Source of the DNA: Marinomonas fungiae
GTDB lineage: Bacteria; Pseudomonadota; Gammaproteobacteria; Pseudomonadales; Marinomonadaceae
Assembly: GCF_001418205.1 (NCBI RefSeq)
Contig: NZ_LIQF01000007.1
Coordinates: 156,826-220,825, forward strand
Length of the DNA: 64,000 nucleotides
Direction of reading: 5' to 3'
Each line of letters opens with the position of its first letter. The stretch's first letter is position 1. The translations under genes were made by a program, and so were the position numbers. Below are positions 43,307 to 52,423 of this stretch, in pieces. The notes under the pieces were generated by a model. It was not told the DNA's origin. It did no database searches and saw only the letters and a list, made by a program, of their open reading frames with translations.

Positions 43307-45754
43307 TTAGAACAAGTTTTCTAGTGCCGTATTGGCCGATGGTGAACTCTGGCCAGAATCGTTGCCGTTGGAGTCAGGTGTTTCTGGGCGCGCAGCGATG
43401 TTTGCGGCAGGCACGTGATCTCGGCGGAAGATTTCAAAAATCGCGTTTTTCTGGCCTGGGAAAGCGCGTTCACCGGTATTAGGATCAATCCGCACTGTCA
43501 CCAGTGACGACGGCTTATGAACATAGCTTGGTGCTAAGTCGGCCAGTGTTGGACGCATGTAATCAATCCAAGTCGGCAAAGAGGCAGAGCCACCCCATTC
43601 ACCACGACCTAGCGGTGACATGTCGTCAAACCCCGTCCAAACAGTCGTTACCACCTCGCCATTAAAGCCCGAGAACCAAGCGTCGCGGCCATCGTTGGTG
43701 GTACCTGTTTTACCAGCAATATCGTCACGTTCCAGTACACGAGCACGACGGCCGGTTCCCAGCGTGATCACATCACGCATGATATCGTACATGATATAAG
43801 CGACTTCTTCGTCTAATACACGCGGTGCCACGGGCAGTTCTACGACACCCTGTGGGGTATCAAATAGACCTTTGCTTTGCATATTATCAGCGCTTTTTTC
43901 CAATAGCGTGCAGTCTTTGCAAACCGTTACGGGCTCAGATTGGAAAATCACGTCACCGTTACGATCTTCAATACGATCAATCAGATAAGGCTGAACACGG
44001 AAGCCGCCATTAGAGAAGACGGTGTAACCGGAAGCAATTTGTAATGGCGATAAGTTCGCACTTCCTAAAGACAGCGATAAATTGTGCGGCAGCTCGTTTT
44101 GATCAAAGCCAAAGCGCTCAACAAAGTTCAATGTCGGACGAATGCCCATTTCATCTAATAAACGTACCGATACCACGTTTTGCGAACGATAAAGGGCTTG
44201 GCGCAAGCGGGTTGGTCCATAGAATTTGCCACCATCGTTGGTCGGACGCCATGCGCTAGTCAAGTTACTGTCATGGAACACCACAGGCGCATCGTTAATG
44301 ATGCTGGCGGCAGTGTAGCCATTGGATAGGGCACTTGAGTAAATGAATGGCTTAAAGTTCGACCCAGGTTGGCGTTTTGATTGCGTAATACGGTTGAACT
44401 TGTTGGCAAAGAAGTTAAAGCCGCCGACCAAGGATTCAATCGCACCATCTTTACTGTCAAGTGAGACTAGGGCGCTTTGTACCGTCGGTGTTTGGGCTAG
44501 ACGCCAAGTGCTATCGGCATGAGGGCGAAGCTGAATAATGTCGCCAGCCACCATGACACCCGAAACGCTTTCAGGTTTTTTGCCACGGGCGTTTTCATTT
44601 AAGTAAGGCGCAGCCCAGCTCATGGCAGAGAATGGCAATTCGAAAGCGCTGCCGTCTTTTAAGCGCAAGGATGCGCTATCGGCAGATGTTTTTAGCACCA
44701 GAGCCATGGTCCAGTTAGGAATATTATCGAAGCTCTCTAGGGCTTCTTGCTGTGTGGATAAATCCTTATCCAGTAGATCTTTACGTGTATCTAAAGTGCC
44801 TCGGTAACCGTGGCGCTCATCATAATCTAATACACCATCATAAACAGCTTTGTTGGCATTGCGTTGACGCTCGGAGTTGATTGTGGTGTACACCACTAAC
44901 CCTTCGCTGTATAGCTTATCGCCATAGGTTTGGTACAGTTCGTGACGAACCATTTCAGCCACATAGTTAGCTTCTACATCGGCTTGAATGCCGTAGTTCT
45001 TTGCTGTGACAGGTGCTTCAACGGCTGCTTGGTAGGCTTCTTTCTCGATCATACCGAGGCTCAGCATGCGTTGTAGAATCCAGTTACGACGGATCAAAGC
45101 ACGAGAAGGGTTTGCAACAGGGTTAAAGCGGGATGGCGCTTTGGGCAAGCCTGCAATCATAGCGTATTGCGCTAACGTCAGTTCGCTAAGATGTTTGCCG
45201 TAATATACTTGGGCCGCGGCATCAAAACCGTAGGCGCGTTTCCCCAAGTAAATCTTGTTCATATAAAGTTCAAGGATTTCATGCTTGGACAGTTCTTGTT
45301 CCATTTTCAACGAGATAAAAATCTCAGTGAATTTACGCATGAAAGTCTGTTCGAAAGATAAGAAATAGTTACGCGCAACCTGCATGGTGATGGTACTACC
45401 ACCACTTTGAATTTCCCCAGTAGACACTAATTGGTATGCCGCACGAAGTAGGCCCATGAAGTCGACGCCGGGGTGATGGTAGAAGTTACTGTCTTCGGCG
45501 GCTAATACGGCATTCTCAAGATCCAGCGGAATGTCTTCGTAGCGAATAGGGGTACGACGCTGTTCACCAAATTCACCGATCAACTGTTCATCTCGAGTGT
45601 AGATGCGCAGCGGGATCTGTAATTCGATGGCTTTCATTTCTTCCTTAGTTGGAATGCTATCTTTTACCTGTTGGTATACGGCATAGGTAATACCGGCTGC
45701 CGCCAAGGCTCCGAGCAAAGCAAGAATAAAGAGAATTTTGAATGTTTTGGCCAT
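43307..45754 (-). CDS. mrcA: Penicillin-binding protein 1A
   Basis: 815-residue class A PBP. One N-terminal membrane anchor (about 5-28), transglycosylase domain (about 55-230) with EDSNFYHHPGVDF and GGSTITMQVARNYF, an OB-like insert, and transpeptidase domain (about 420-760) with nucleophile motif PGSNFKPF, SQNV and KTGTTNDGRDAWFSG. It synthesises and cross-links peptidoglycan in the periplasm. It is divergent from the pilus-type cluster, the usual gammaproteobacterial arrangement. Confidence 0.96.
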   Translation of the reverse strand: MAKTFKILFILALLGALAAAGITYAVYQQVKDSIPTKEEMKAIELQIPLRIYTRDEQLIGEFGEQRRTPIRYEDIPLDLENAVLAAEDSNFYHHPGVDFMGLLRAAYQLVSTGEIQSGGSTITMQVARNYFLSFEQTFMRKFTEIFISLKMEQELSKHEILELYMNKIYLGKRAYGFDAAAQVYYGKHLSELTLAQYAMIAGLPKAPSRFNPVANPSRALIRRNWILQRMLSLGMIEKEAYQAAVEAPVTAKNYGIQADVEANYVAEMVRHELYQTYGDKLYSEGLVVYTTINSERQRNANKAVYDGVLDYDERHGYRGTLDTRKDLLDKDLSTQQEALESFDNIPNWTMALVLKTSADSASLRLKDGSAFELPFSAMSWAAPYLNENARGKKPESVSGVMVAGDIIQLRPHADSTWRLAQTPTVQSALVSLDSKDGAIESLVGGFNFFANKFNRITQSKRQPGSNFKPFIYSSALSNGYTAASIINDAPVVFHDSNLTSAWRPTNDGGKFYGPTRLRQALYRSQNVVSVRLLDEMGIRPTLNFVERFGFDQNELPHNLSLSLGSANLSPLQIASGYTVFSNGGFRVQPYLIDRIEDRNGDVIFQSEPVTVCKDCTLLEKSADNMQSKGLFDTPQGVVELPVAPRVLDEEVAYIMYDIMRDVITLGTGRRARVLERDDIAGKTGTTNDGRDAWFSGFNGEVVTTVWTGFDDMSPLGRGEWGGSASLPTWIDYMRPTLADLAPSYVHKPSSLVTVRIDPNTGERAFPGQKNAIFEIFRRDHVPAANIAARPETPDSNGNDSGQSSPSANTALENLF

Positions 45755-45943
45755 GTTAGGTCACTGGTTATTTAGTGTTCGGGCGATTATACCTGACTTG
45801 AGTTGCCCATGTAGGCTTCTTGGGTTGAAATTTCATGTTATCTTGTTGTAAAGATAATGATGCAGATTGCAAAAAACTAGTTCAAATACATGGCACATTT
45901 ATGTGCAAGCCACGGAAGGCTAAATTCAGTTCATGGAGGGAAC

Positions 45944-46816
45944 ATGTCTTTTTTTTCTCGACCCTATTTGTTGATCTGGCGCGACAATGCTTGGCTAGCC
46001 TTGTCGAAGCATCAGTATTTCCAGCAGCAACAGACTGCAGATCGCTCACAGAGCGCCTTACCTGAAAGCTCGCTAGATGAGGCACTGCATCAGTTGGCTT
46101 CTTTATTGAGACAACGTAAACGAAAGCCGACCGCAGTCTTGTTACCGGACGCTTGGGTAGAACTCAGTGAATCCGCATTCGACGCAGAACTACCTCAACC
46201 ATTGCATTTTTTGGCGGCGCAAACTCAAGCTGGGCAGATGTTTGTACGAGAGAGCTCGGTACAAATGATTAGCTATATGGCAAAGCGCACCCCATCGACC
46301 GTTATGCATGTAGCGACCTTACCAAAAACCTATTTCGATGCGTTTGCCCAACTAGGCATTAGCCGGCTTTACAGTGAAGGCTTAGTGTTACGCAATAACC
46401 TAAGTTCGTGGCGTAGTTTAAGTTACTTGATGCGGCCGTTTGCATCTTATGAAGAAGACTATTTAGAACGTCAAACAGAGCGGCGTCATCGTAATACGCT
46501 GGCCATTTTGATTGCCTTAGTCGCTCTATCGAGTAGTTGGTTTGCGATGGATCTTGTCAAGCATACCCCAGAGCCCGTAGCGGACTTTCAATGGCCTTGG
46601 CCGAGTAATGATAAAAGCCGTATGGATGTGATTAGCAGTCTGACTTATTTACGTACTTTGCCCGCCACGTTAAGGCTAGATGATGTGCGTATTAGCCTAG
46701 AGCATATTCATCTGTCTGTGACGGGCAATGCTGAGGACTTACAACTTTGGCAAGCCAATTGGCCAAAGCAGTTGCCGCCGCTACAAATCATGCTAAATGG
46801 GCAGGGGCCAATATGA
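45944..46816 (+). CDS. Divergent PilM/PilN (HofM/N)-like assembly protein
   Basis: 290-residue protein with a cytoplasmic N-terminal region (about 1-178), one membrane helix (about 181-201) and a periplasmic C-terminal domain (about 205-290). Direct similarity to a named family is not obvious. Its position between mrcA and the secretin, and its GspL-like layout, suggest one protein doing the work of PilM and PilN. The start at 45944 (MSFFSRP) follows GGAGGGAAC. An ATGA overlap couples it to the next gene. Confidence 0.55.
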   Translation: MSFFSRPYLLIWRDNAWLALSKHQYFQQQQTADRSQSALPESSLDEALHQLASLLRQRKRKPTAVLLPDAWVELSESAFDAELPQPLHFLAAQTQAGQMFVRESSVQMISYMAKRTPSTVMHVATLPKTYFDAFAQLGISRLYSEGLVLRNNLSSWRSLSYLMRPFASYEEDYLERQTERRHRNTLAILIALVALSSSWFAMDLVKHTPEPVADFQWPWPSNDKSRMDVISSLTYLRTLPATLRLDDVRISLEHIHLSVTGNAEDLQLWQANWPKQLPPLQIMLNGQGPI

Positions 46817-47493
46817 AGTCAGATATGATTCAATGCCTTACCTCTAGTAAGTACTTAAAGTGGCTATTGCTGCTCGAATGTTCCGTAGCACTGTGGGGTC
46901 TACATGCCTTGTGGCAGCATAAAAATGATAATGAACGTTCGTTAGGTTATTACCAATTCGAAGAGAATCAATGGCGCTCATTAAGTCAAGCAATCAGCGT
47001 CATTCCACATGATTTACCTGCACAAATGCAGTATCAAGATGACACCGTTGTTGGCCTACGTTTGCAGCAAACAATGGAATTGAACGATTGGCGAGCTTTG
47101 ATTGATGAATTGCATAAACGTTTTTGGCTCACCCCCACCGCGGTTGAATGGCGTCGGGAAGGTTATCAGTGGTTTGCCGATATTACGTGGCATTTTGTTC
47201 GCCCAAGTGTGCTCAAACCAGACGTCAATATCTTACCTTTCGAGCGGCATCAAGATTGGCCTGTACTGGGTACCTTAGTCAGTACTTTGCATGGTCAGCG
47301 TTCTGCCGCCTTAATTAGAATAAACCAAGAAGAAATGTGGTTGTATGAGGGGAGTTGGCTGCCGCAATTGCAGGCAACCTTAGCCCAAGTCAAGCAAGAG
47401 TACGTCGTGTTGCAAAATATTCAAGGGGATACTCGCCAGCTGCATTTGGGTACGACCAGTTACTCGGGCGTCCGCCTTGCTAAGGAGCCTTAA
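46813..47493 (+). CDS. Divergent PilO/PilP (HofO/P)-like assembly protein
   Basis: 226-residue protein with an N-terminal membrane helix (about 15-33) and a periplasmic remainder. Residues about 45-140 have the length and composition of a PilO/GspM-type domain; the last part (AALIRINQEEMWLYEGSWL and later VVLQNIQGDTRQLHLG) recalls PilP/HofP beta-domain sequences. The assignment rests mainly on position between a PilN-like gene and the secretin. It starts at 46813 with an ATGA overlap; an ATG at 46747 in the same frame overlaps the previous gene and is rejected. Confidence 0.55.
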   Translation: MKSDMIQCLTSSKYLKWLLLLECSVALWGLHALWQHKNDNERSLGYYQFEENQWRSLSQAISVIPHDLPAQMQYQDDTVVGLRLQQTMELNDWRALIDELHKRFWLTPTAVEWRREGYQWFADITWHFVRPSVLKPDVNILPFERHQDWPVLGTLVSTLHGQRSAALIRINQEEMWLYEGSWLPQLQATLAQVKQEYVVLQNIQGDTRQLHLGTTSYSGVRLAKEP

Positions 47494-47494
47494 T

Positions 47495-48694
47495 ATGCGC
47501 TTCTTATTGAGGCATAGCGCACTGATAAGCGTGGTATTGGGATGTCTATGGAACGCTATGCCAGTATTTGCTTTAGATGTGTTTGTTCGCCAGCAACCAG
47601 TGCAGCAGATATTGCCACAGTTAGCCGCAGAGCTGGGCACCAGTGTGGTACTAGACCCTAAGATAGATGACGATGTGACCTTATCGATTCGAGATGCCAG
47701 TTGGGAACAGGTGTTGTCAGCGGTGTCACAGCAACTCGGACTGGACCTGCATTGGCAAGATGAGATTGCTATTTTGTCGAAAGCGCCCGAGCGGTTAAAC
47801 AAGGCTGAGTCAGAGATGGCGCAAGACGAAAACTGTGAGGATCGCATCTGGCACTTAAAACATGCGAAAGCCACCTTGGTAGGCGAGCATGTAAAACAGT
47901 TTTTCAATGATATCCGTGTCATTATTGATGGACGAACTAATGCCATCATGACGCACTACTGTGGCCCGGAAAGTGTCTTGAACAGTGCTATTGTTTGGCT
48001 AGACAGTCCTATGCGGCAAATTGAAATCGCTGCTGAGATTGCTCAGGTTAGCGATACGGTACAGGAACAGCTAGGAGTGAATTGGCAAACTCGGCTACTT
48101 GATGCCTCGCAAAACGGAGTGTTTGCCAACGTGGACTTAGGGATCGCCTCGGCGCCAGTGAATGTTGGCATTGCTGGCAGCAGTGGGCTGATTAATCTAT
48201 CGGCGACCTTGGATTGGTTGGAGCGTAATGGCTCCGCTAATATTATTGCACGACCGAAGATCGTCACCTCTGAAGGTCAGCCAGCGCGTATTGAATCGGG
48301 TACGGAAGTCCCCTATCAGGTGATGAACGACGACAATCTCAGTGTTGAATTTCGTCAAGCGGGGCTGGTGTTAGAAGTGACTCCTGAGGTGAAGGATGCG
48401 TCGACATTGCTTCTGGATCTTAGAATTCACCAAGATTCCGTTGGCGATATGGTCAATGGTGTTCCGAGCTTGGAAACCAATCGAGTACAAACTCAAGTAG
48501 AAGTGAAAAGTGGTGAGACCTTAGTGCTTGGCGGCATATTTCGAGAGGAACGTTTAATCACCGTCAGTAAGGTTCCTGTGCTTGGAGACGTGCCATTACT
48601 CGGTGCAATGTTCCGCCAACGTACTGAACAGCAAGAAAAAAGGGAACTACTTGTATTTATCACGCCAAAACTGCTAAAAATGTCGGTAAACTAG
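47495..48694 (+). CDS. Short PilQ/HofQ/ComE-type secretin
   Basis: 399-residue outer-membrane secretin with a signal peptide (about 1-25), an STN/N0-like domain (about 27-95), one N1-type domain (about 115-170) and the secretin domain (about 180-397), including VPYQVMNDD and VPVLGDVPLLGAMFR. It is the size of E. coli HofQ and Haemophilus ComE rather than 700-residue PilQ, and lacks AMIN domains. It would form the channel for a type IV pilus-like or DNA-uptake apparatus. AAGGAG precedes the ATG at 47495. aroK follows, as in the hofMNOPQ-aroK order. Confidence 0.85.
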   Translation: MRFLLRHSALISVVLGCLWNAMPVFALDVFVRQQPVQQILPQLAAELGTSVVLDPKIDDDVTLSIRDASWEQVLSAVSQQLGLDLHWQDEIAILSKAPERLNKAESEMAQDENCEDRIWHLKHAKATLVGEHVKQFFNDIRVIIDGRTNAIMTHYCGPESVLNSAIVWLDSPMRQIEIAAEIAQVSDTVQEQLGVNWQTRLLDASQNGVFANVDLGIASAPVNVGIAGSSGLINLSATLDWLERNGSANIIARPKIVTSEGQPARIESGTEVPYQVMNDDNLSVEFRQAGLVLEVTPEVKDASTLLLDLRIHQDSVGDMVNGVPSLETNRVQTQVEVKSGETLVLGGIFREERLITVSKVPVLGDVPLLGAMFRQRTEQQEKRELLVFITPKLLKMSVN

Positions 48695-48732
48695 GCACTA
48701 GCCGAAAACAGTTAACTTCGAAGTACAAAATA

Positions 48733-49272
48733 ATGATTAACGCCCCGACTATTATACTTGTGGGTCCAATGGGAGCAGGAAAAACCACTATTGGACGCCT
48801 TCTGTCGCAACAATTAGACAGAGAATTTTTCGATTCCGATCGGGTGATTGAAGAAAATGCAGGTGCCGACATTCCTTGGATCTTTGAAAAAGAAGGTGAA
48901 GAAGGTTTCCGCCGCCGTGAAACACAGACTTTAGAAGCCATGCTGAGCGAAGAGCAGCTGCCTATTGTGCTAGCCACAGGCGGTGGCATTGTAATGATGG
49001 AAGAAAACCGCGAAATGCTAAAACAGCAGCCTTTGGTGGTCTATTTGTTTGCTTCCGTGGCACAACAGTTACAACGCACATCGAAAAGTAATAATCGCCC
49101 GCTGTTAAAGCAGGGTGATCCTAAGGAAACCTTAACGCGTTTGTTTGCAATCCGAGATCCACTCTATCGTGAGGTTGCATCCGTGATTGTGGAAACCGAT
49201 TCACGTCATCCTAAGACCGTTGCAAACAAAGTAATGGACGCCATTAAAAAGCATTTGGCTACGGAGGTTTAA
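48733..49272 (+). CDS. aroK: Shikimate kinase
   Basis: 179-residue shikimate kinase. Walker A is GPMGAGKTT (about 11-19), the shikimate-binding DSDR motif (about 34-37), FRRRET and ATGGG (about 78-82), and the lid RPLL at about 118. It phosphorylates shikimate in the aromatic amino acid pathway. It is followed 4 bases later by aroB, the conserved pair. Confidence 0.96.
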   Translation: MINAPTIILVGPMGAGKTTIGRLLSQQLDREFFDSDRVIEENAGADIPWIFEKEGEEGFRRRETQTLEAMLSEEQLPIVLATGGGIVMMEENREMLKQQPLVVYLFASVAQQLQRTSKSNNRPLLKQGDPKETLTRLFAIRDPLYREVASVIVETDSRHPKTVANKVMDAIKKHLATEV

Positions 49273-49276
49273 TCCA

Positions 49277-50377
49277 ATGCGCACTCTTACCGTTGACTTA
49301 GGTGACCGCAGTTACCCGATCTACATTGGCTCGGGGATTCGCCAGCAAAAAGATTTATTTAGTAAGGCCATCTCTGGCAAGCAAGTGATGATCGTGACCA
49401 ACACGACCGTAGCGGACATTTACTTGGCCGATCTTGTCACACTGCTGGGCGATGACTATAAAGTGGATACTTGTATTCTGCCGGATGGTGAGCAATACAA
49501 AACGCTGGAGACTTATGAAACCATCATGACCTCCTTGTTGGAGGCCAAGCACAACCGTACTACGACCATCATTGCTTTAGGCGGTGGGGTAATCGGTGAT
49601 ATGGCTGGATTTGCGGCCGCGACTTATCAACGTGGTGTGCCATTTATCCAAGTGCCTACAACGCTGCTTTCACAAGTGGATTCTTCTGTGGGCGGAAAAA
49701 CTGGTGTTAACCACCCACTGGGTAAAAATATGATCGGCGCTTTTTATCAGCCGCAGGCGGTGATCATCGATAACGATACGCTAAAAACGCTGCCAGAGCG
49801 CGAGTTATCAGCTGGTATGGCGGAAGTGATTAAGTACGGTTTGATCTGTGATGCCCCATTCTTTACTTGGTTGGAAGAGAATGTTGACGAACTTATGGCA
49901 TTAGATGGTGAGAAAATTACCCACGCCATCTATGAATCCTGTGCTGCGAAAGCGCGTGTGGTCGCCCAAGATGAACGAGAAGGTGGCATACGTGCTATCT
50001 TGAACTTGGGACACACCTTTGGCCATGCGATTGAAACTGAAATGGGCTATGGTGAATGGTTGCACGGGGAGGCTGTTGCTGCGGGTACGGTATTGGCAGT
50101 CGATCTTTCATGGCGTATGGGCAATCTAACGGAACAAGACGTGGAACGTAGTGTCGCATTGTTAGCGAAAGCCAAATTACCAGTATTGCCACCAAAAGGT
50201 ATGAGTAGAGACGCTTTTATCGATCGTATGTTATTGGATAAAAAGGTGCTCGACGGTAGTTTGCGTCTCGTATTATTGAATGCACTGGGCGATGCTTGTG
50301 TAACATCGGATTTTTCAATGGATGACTTCAATGGTTGTCTGGACGATGCGATTGAAGCGGCGACGAACGCCAGTTAA
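49277..50377 (+). CDS. aroB: 3-dehydroquinate synthase
   Basis: 366-residue AroB with the NAD-binding [19 protein letters not shown] (about 101-119), [17 protein letters not shown] (about 136-152) and metal ligands Glu in GMAEVIKYG, His in NLGHTFGHA and His in LHGEAVA. It makes 3-dehydroquinate in the shikimate pathway. Its position after aroK and before damX is standard in this group. Confidence 0.97.
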   Translation: MRTLTVDLGDRSYPIYIGSGIRQQKDLFSKAISGKQVMIVTNTTVADIYLADLVTLLGDDYKVDTCILPDGEQYKTLETYETIMTSLLEAKHNRTTTIIALGGGVIGDMAGFAAATYQRGVPFIQVPTTLLSQVDSSVGGKTGVNHPLGKNMIGAFYQPQAVIIDNDTLKTLPERELSAGMAEVIKYGLICDAPFFTWLEENVDELMALDGEKITHAIYESCAAKARVVAQDEREGGIRAILNLGHTFGHAIETEMGYGEWLHGEAVAAGTVLAVDLSWRMGNLTEQDVERSVALLAKAKLPVLPPKGMSRDAFIDRMLLDKKVLDGSLRLVLLNALGDACVTSDFSMDDFNGCLDDAIEAATNAS

Positions 50378-50405
50378 ACCATCAAACTAAGACTTGAGGA
50401 CACCC

Positions 50406-52022
50406 ATGGCGGAGCCAAACTTTCAGTTCAATCTGGAGGAAGCCTTAGATCAGCAACCCAAAGTGATGCTGAGGAATCCATTTGGCTCAAATGACTCTCA
50501 AGTCTTCTTTTCTAGCGAAGAACGTAACCAACAATTGGGAATGTTGGAGCACCTAAGCCGCTATTCTAATTTGTTGTCTGTGGTCGAAGGTGGCAGTGGC
50601 AGTGGTAAAACACGTTTCCTGCAAGAGTTCATTCGCCTACAAAACGATACCGCGATCATTAGCCACGTTAAAGCCAGTATGCTGATGACGGCGGGGCAAT
50701 TGCTACAAGCCATTTATGCGGGTTACGCCGACGTTTTGGACAGTAGTCACGCGGACACCACGTTTGGCCCCTTATTGAAGTTTGCTCACGACGCGGAAGC
50801 CAAAGGGCAAAAGGCTATCATTCTGATCGACAATGCCCATGAGTTGAACACGGATGCCGTGATCATGCTGATGGACATGATGTCGTTAGCCACTGAGTCA
50901 CAAGAAGTCCCTCATGTCGCCTTGTTCAGTGAGCACTCTTTGGCTCGTAATTTAGACGCCTATCAGCGCAGTCGGTATGAGCAGCTCAGTCACGAATTAG
51001 AATTGGCGCCATTTACTCTAGAGCAGACGCGCGCCTATTTATTGCACCGTGTGCGTGCCATCGGTGGTGGAATTAACTTGCCGTTTAATGAGCGTCAGGT
51101 GAAGAAAATTTATCAGCAGTCTGCAGGAATGCCTGGGGGTATTAATAAAGCCGCGTTAGCCATGATGGGGGATGCAAAAGCCGCAGAGTCGTTAGCGGGT
51201 GAGAAGAAATCCTGGTTTAAACTGCCAAGAACCGGATTGTCGTTTGGCTTTCCTGTGGTGCATATGGCGCTGATGTCGATTGTTATGCTCGGTATATTGG
51301 TGGCGGTGATCTTTAACGATGGCGACGAAGACACGCCAGCTAACAGCACACGCTTGGCGCCGATTGGACAAAATGCGCCACGCCAAGCCAGCTCTGATAC
51401 CCTTGCACGTATCGAAGCCATGCAACGACAAATTGGCCAAGAATCGCCCGTTTCACTACCGCCGATTCCTGCCGAGGCGTTACAGCCAAATCAAAATCAG
51501 AACAATGTTCCGACCTCTCCAATAGATTCAGGGTCGAATATTGCCACTGCACCGATTCGCCTAGCGCCAGTGGAATCTTCTGCGCCACTGCCTGCAGAAG
51601 ATAATTCTCCTGTAGTGACCACTCCGATCTTGCAAACACAAGGACAAGCCCAAACGCAGATAAATAATCCTCCTGAACCTGAAAGGATACCGTTAGAACG
51701 GACGGCCAGCGCAGATCCTTTTGATAAAACTCAAGCTTGGCTGGGGCGTAACCCAAACCGCTATACCTTGCAGTTACTGGGCACACACAATCGAGACACG
51801 GTGCAAGAGTTTATTCGCGCCCAAGGCAGCCTTGATGCGTTTAGCTACTTTCAATCCCAGCACAATGGTCGTGATTGGTTTGTGGTGGTGTACGGTGAAT
51901 ACCGCAACCGCAGTGAGGCCATTGCGGCAGTGGAAAATTTACCTGAGGGGCTCCGCCAATTGAATCCTTGGGCAAGAAGTGTGCGCGGTATTCAGCAGGA
52001 TATCCGTAAAGCAGATGGGTAA
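50406..52022 (+). CDS. damX: DamX-like ATPase/SPOR cell-division protein
   Basis: 538-residue protein with an N-terminal AAA-type domain (Walker A GGSGSGKT, about 62-69; Walker B-like AIILIDNAHEL, about 137-147), one membrane helix (about 280-300), a Pro/Gln/Ser-rich periplasmic linker (about 305-440) and a C-terminal SPOR domain (about 450-530) that binds denuded septal glycan. This matches DamX and its position after aroB. The start at 50406 follows GAGGA at five bases; an ATG-like upstream codon at 50394 is inside that site. Confidence 0.88.
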   Translation: MAEPNFQFNLEEALDQQPKVMLRNPFGSNDSQVFFSSEERNQQLGMLEHLSRYSNLLSVVEGGSGSGKTRFLQEFIRLQNDTAIISHVKASMLMTAGQLLQAIYAGYADVLDSSHADTTFGPLLKFAHDAEAKGQKAIILIDNAHELNTDAVIMLMDMMSLATESQEVPHVALFSEHSLARNLDAYQRSRYEQLSHELELAPFTLEQTRAYLLHRVRAIGGGINLPFNERQVKKIYQQSAGMPGGINKAALAMMGDAKAAESLAGEKKSWFKLPRTGLSFGFPVVHMALMSIVMLGILVAVIFNDGDEDTPANSTRLAPIGQNAPRQASSDTLARIEAMQRQIGQESPVSLPPIPAEALQPNQNQNNVPTSPIDSGSNIATAPIRLAPVESSAPLPAEDNSPVVTTPILQTQGQAQTQINNPPEPERIPLERTASADPFDKTQAWLGRNPNRYTLQLLGTHNRDTVQEFIRAQGSLDAFSYFQSQHNGRDWFVVVYGEYRNRSEAIAAVENLPEGLRQLNPWARSVRGIQQDIRKADG

Positions 52023-52310
52023 TGAGTAAGAAATATGACCGTATCCGCCGTATCGGTGCTTTTTTTAGGGAAATTTTGTCGCTTTTTTATAAAAAAATTG
52101 TGAAAAAAGTAAAAAAAACCATATTCGACTGAATAACCTCCATTACCAGTGATTTTTTCTGCCCCCAATTCCGCCAACCATAGATAATTCTCCTTTGCCA
52201 TGAGAATGGTTTTCATCTAGTGCTGTTTTAGCCTGCAGTTTGGTCAATTCTTAAACGCCGCAATTTGAGTGCTTACTTGCCTCAGAGTAGTATGACTTAC
52301 CGTTTGAATG

Positions 52311-52371
52311 GTTAGGTGGGTCTATAAAACCATTTCACGAGCACTTTCGTTTGCTTGTCCACCTAACTTTT
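52311..52371 (+). promoter_or_regulatory. Hairpin in the gltB leader
   Basis: Within the 401-base gap 52023-52423, GTTAGGTGG (52311-52319) and CCACCTAAC (52359-52367) are perfect 9-base inverted repeats, followed by TTTTAT. It ends about 50 bases before gltB. It has the form of an attenuator or protein-bound leader. Near 52035-52075 a CCGTATC direct repeat is followed by a T-run and may terminate damX. No protein-coding frame of note is present in the gap. Confidence 0.5.
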
Positions 52372-52423
52372 ATAAGAAGTAATCGAGTAGAGTTTTCTAC
52401 ATTTTAACTGTGGGAGTTGGTGT

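Noticed and set aside
46747..46812. Earlier start for the PilO/PilP-like gene
   Set aside because: It overlaps the end of the preceding gene in another frame; the ATGA junction at 46813 and the membrane helix just after it favour the later start.
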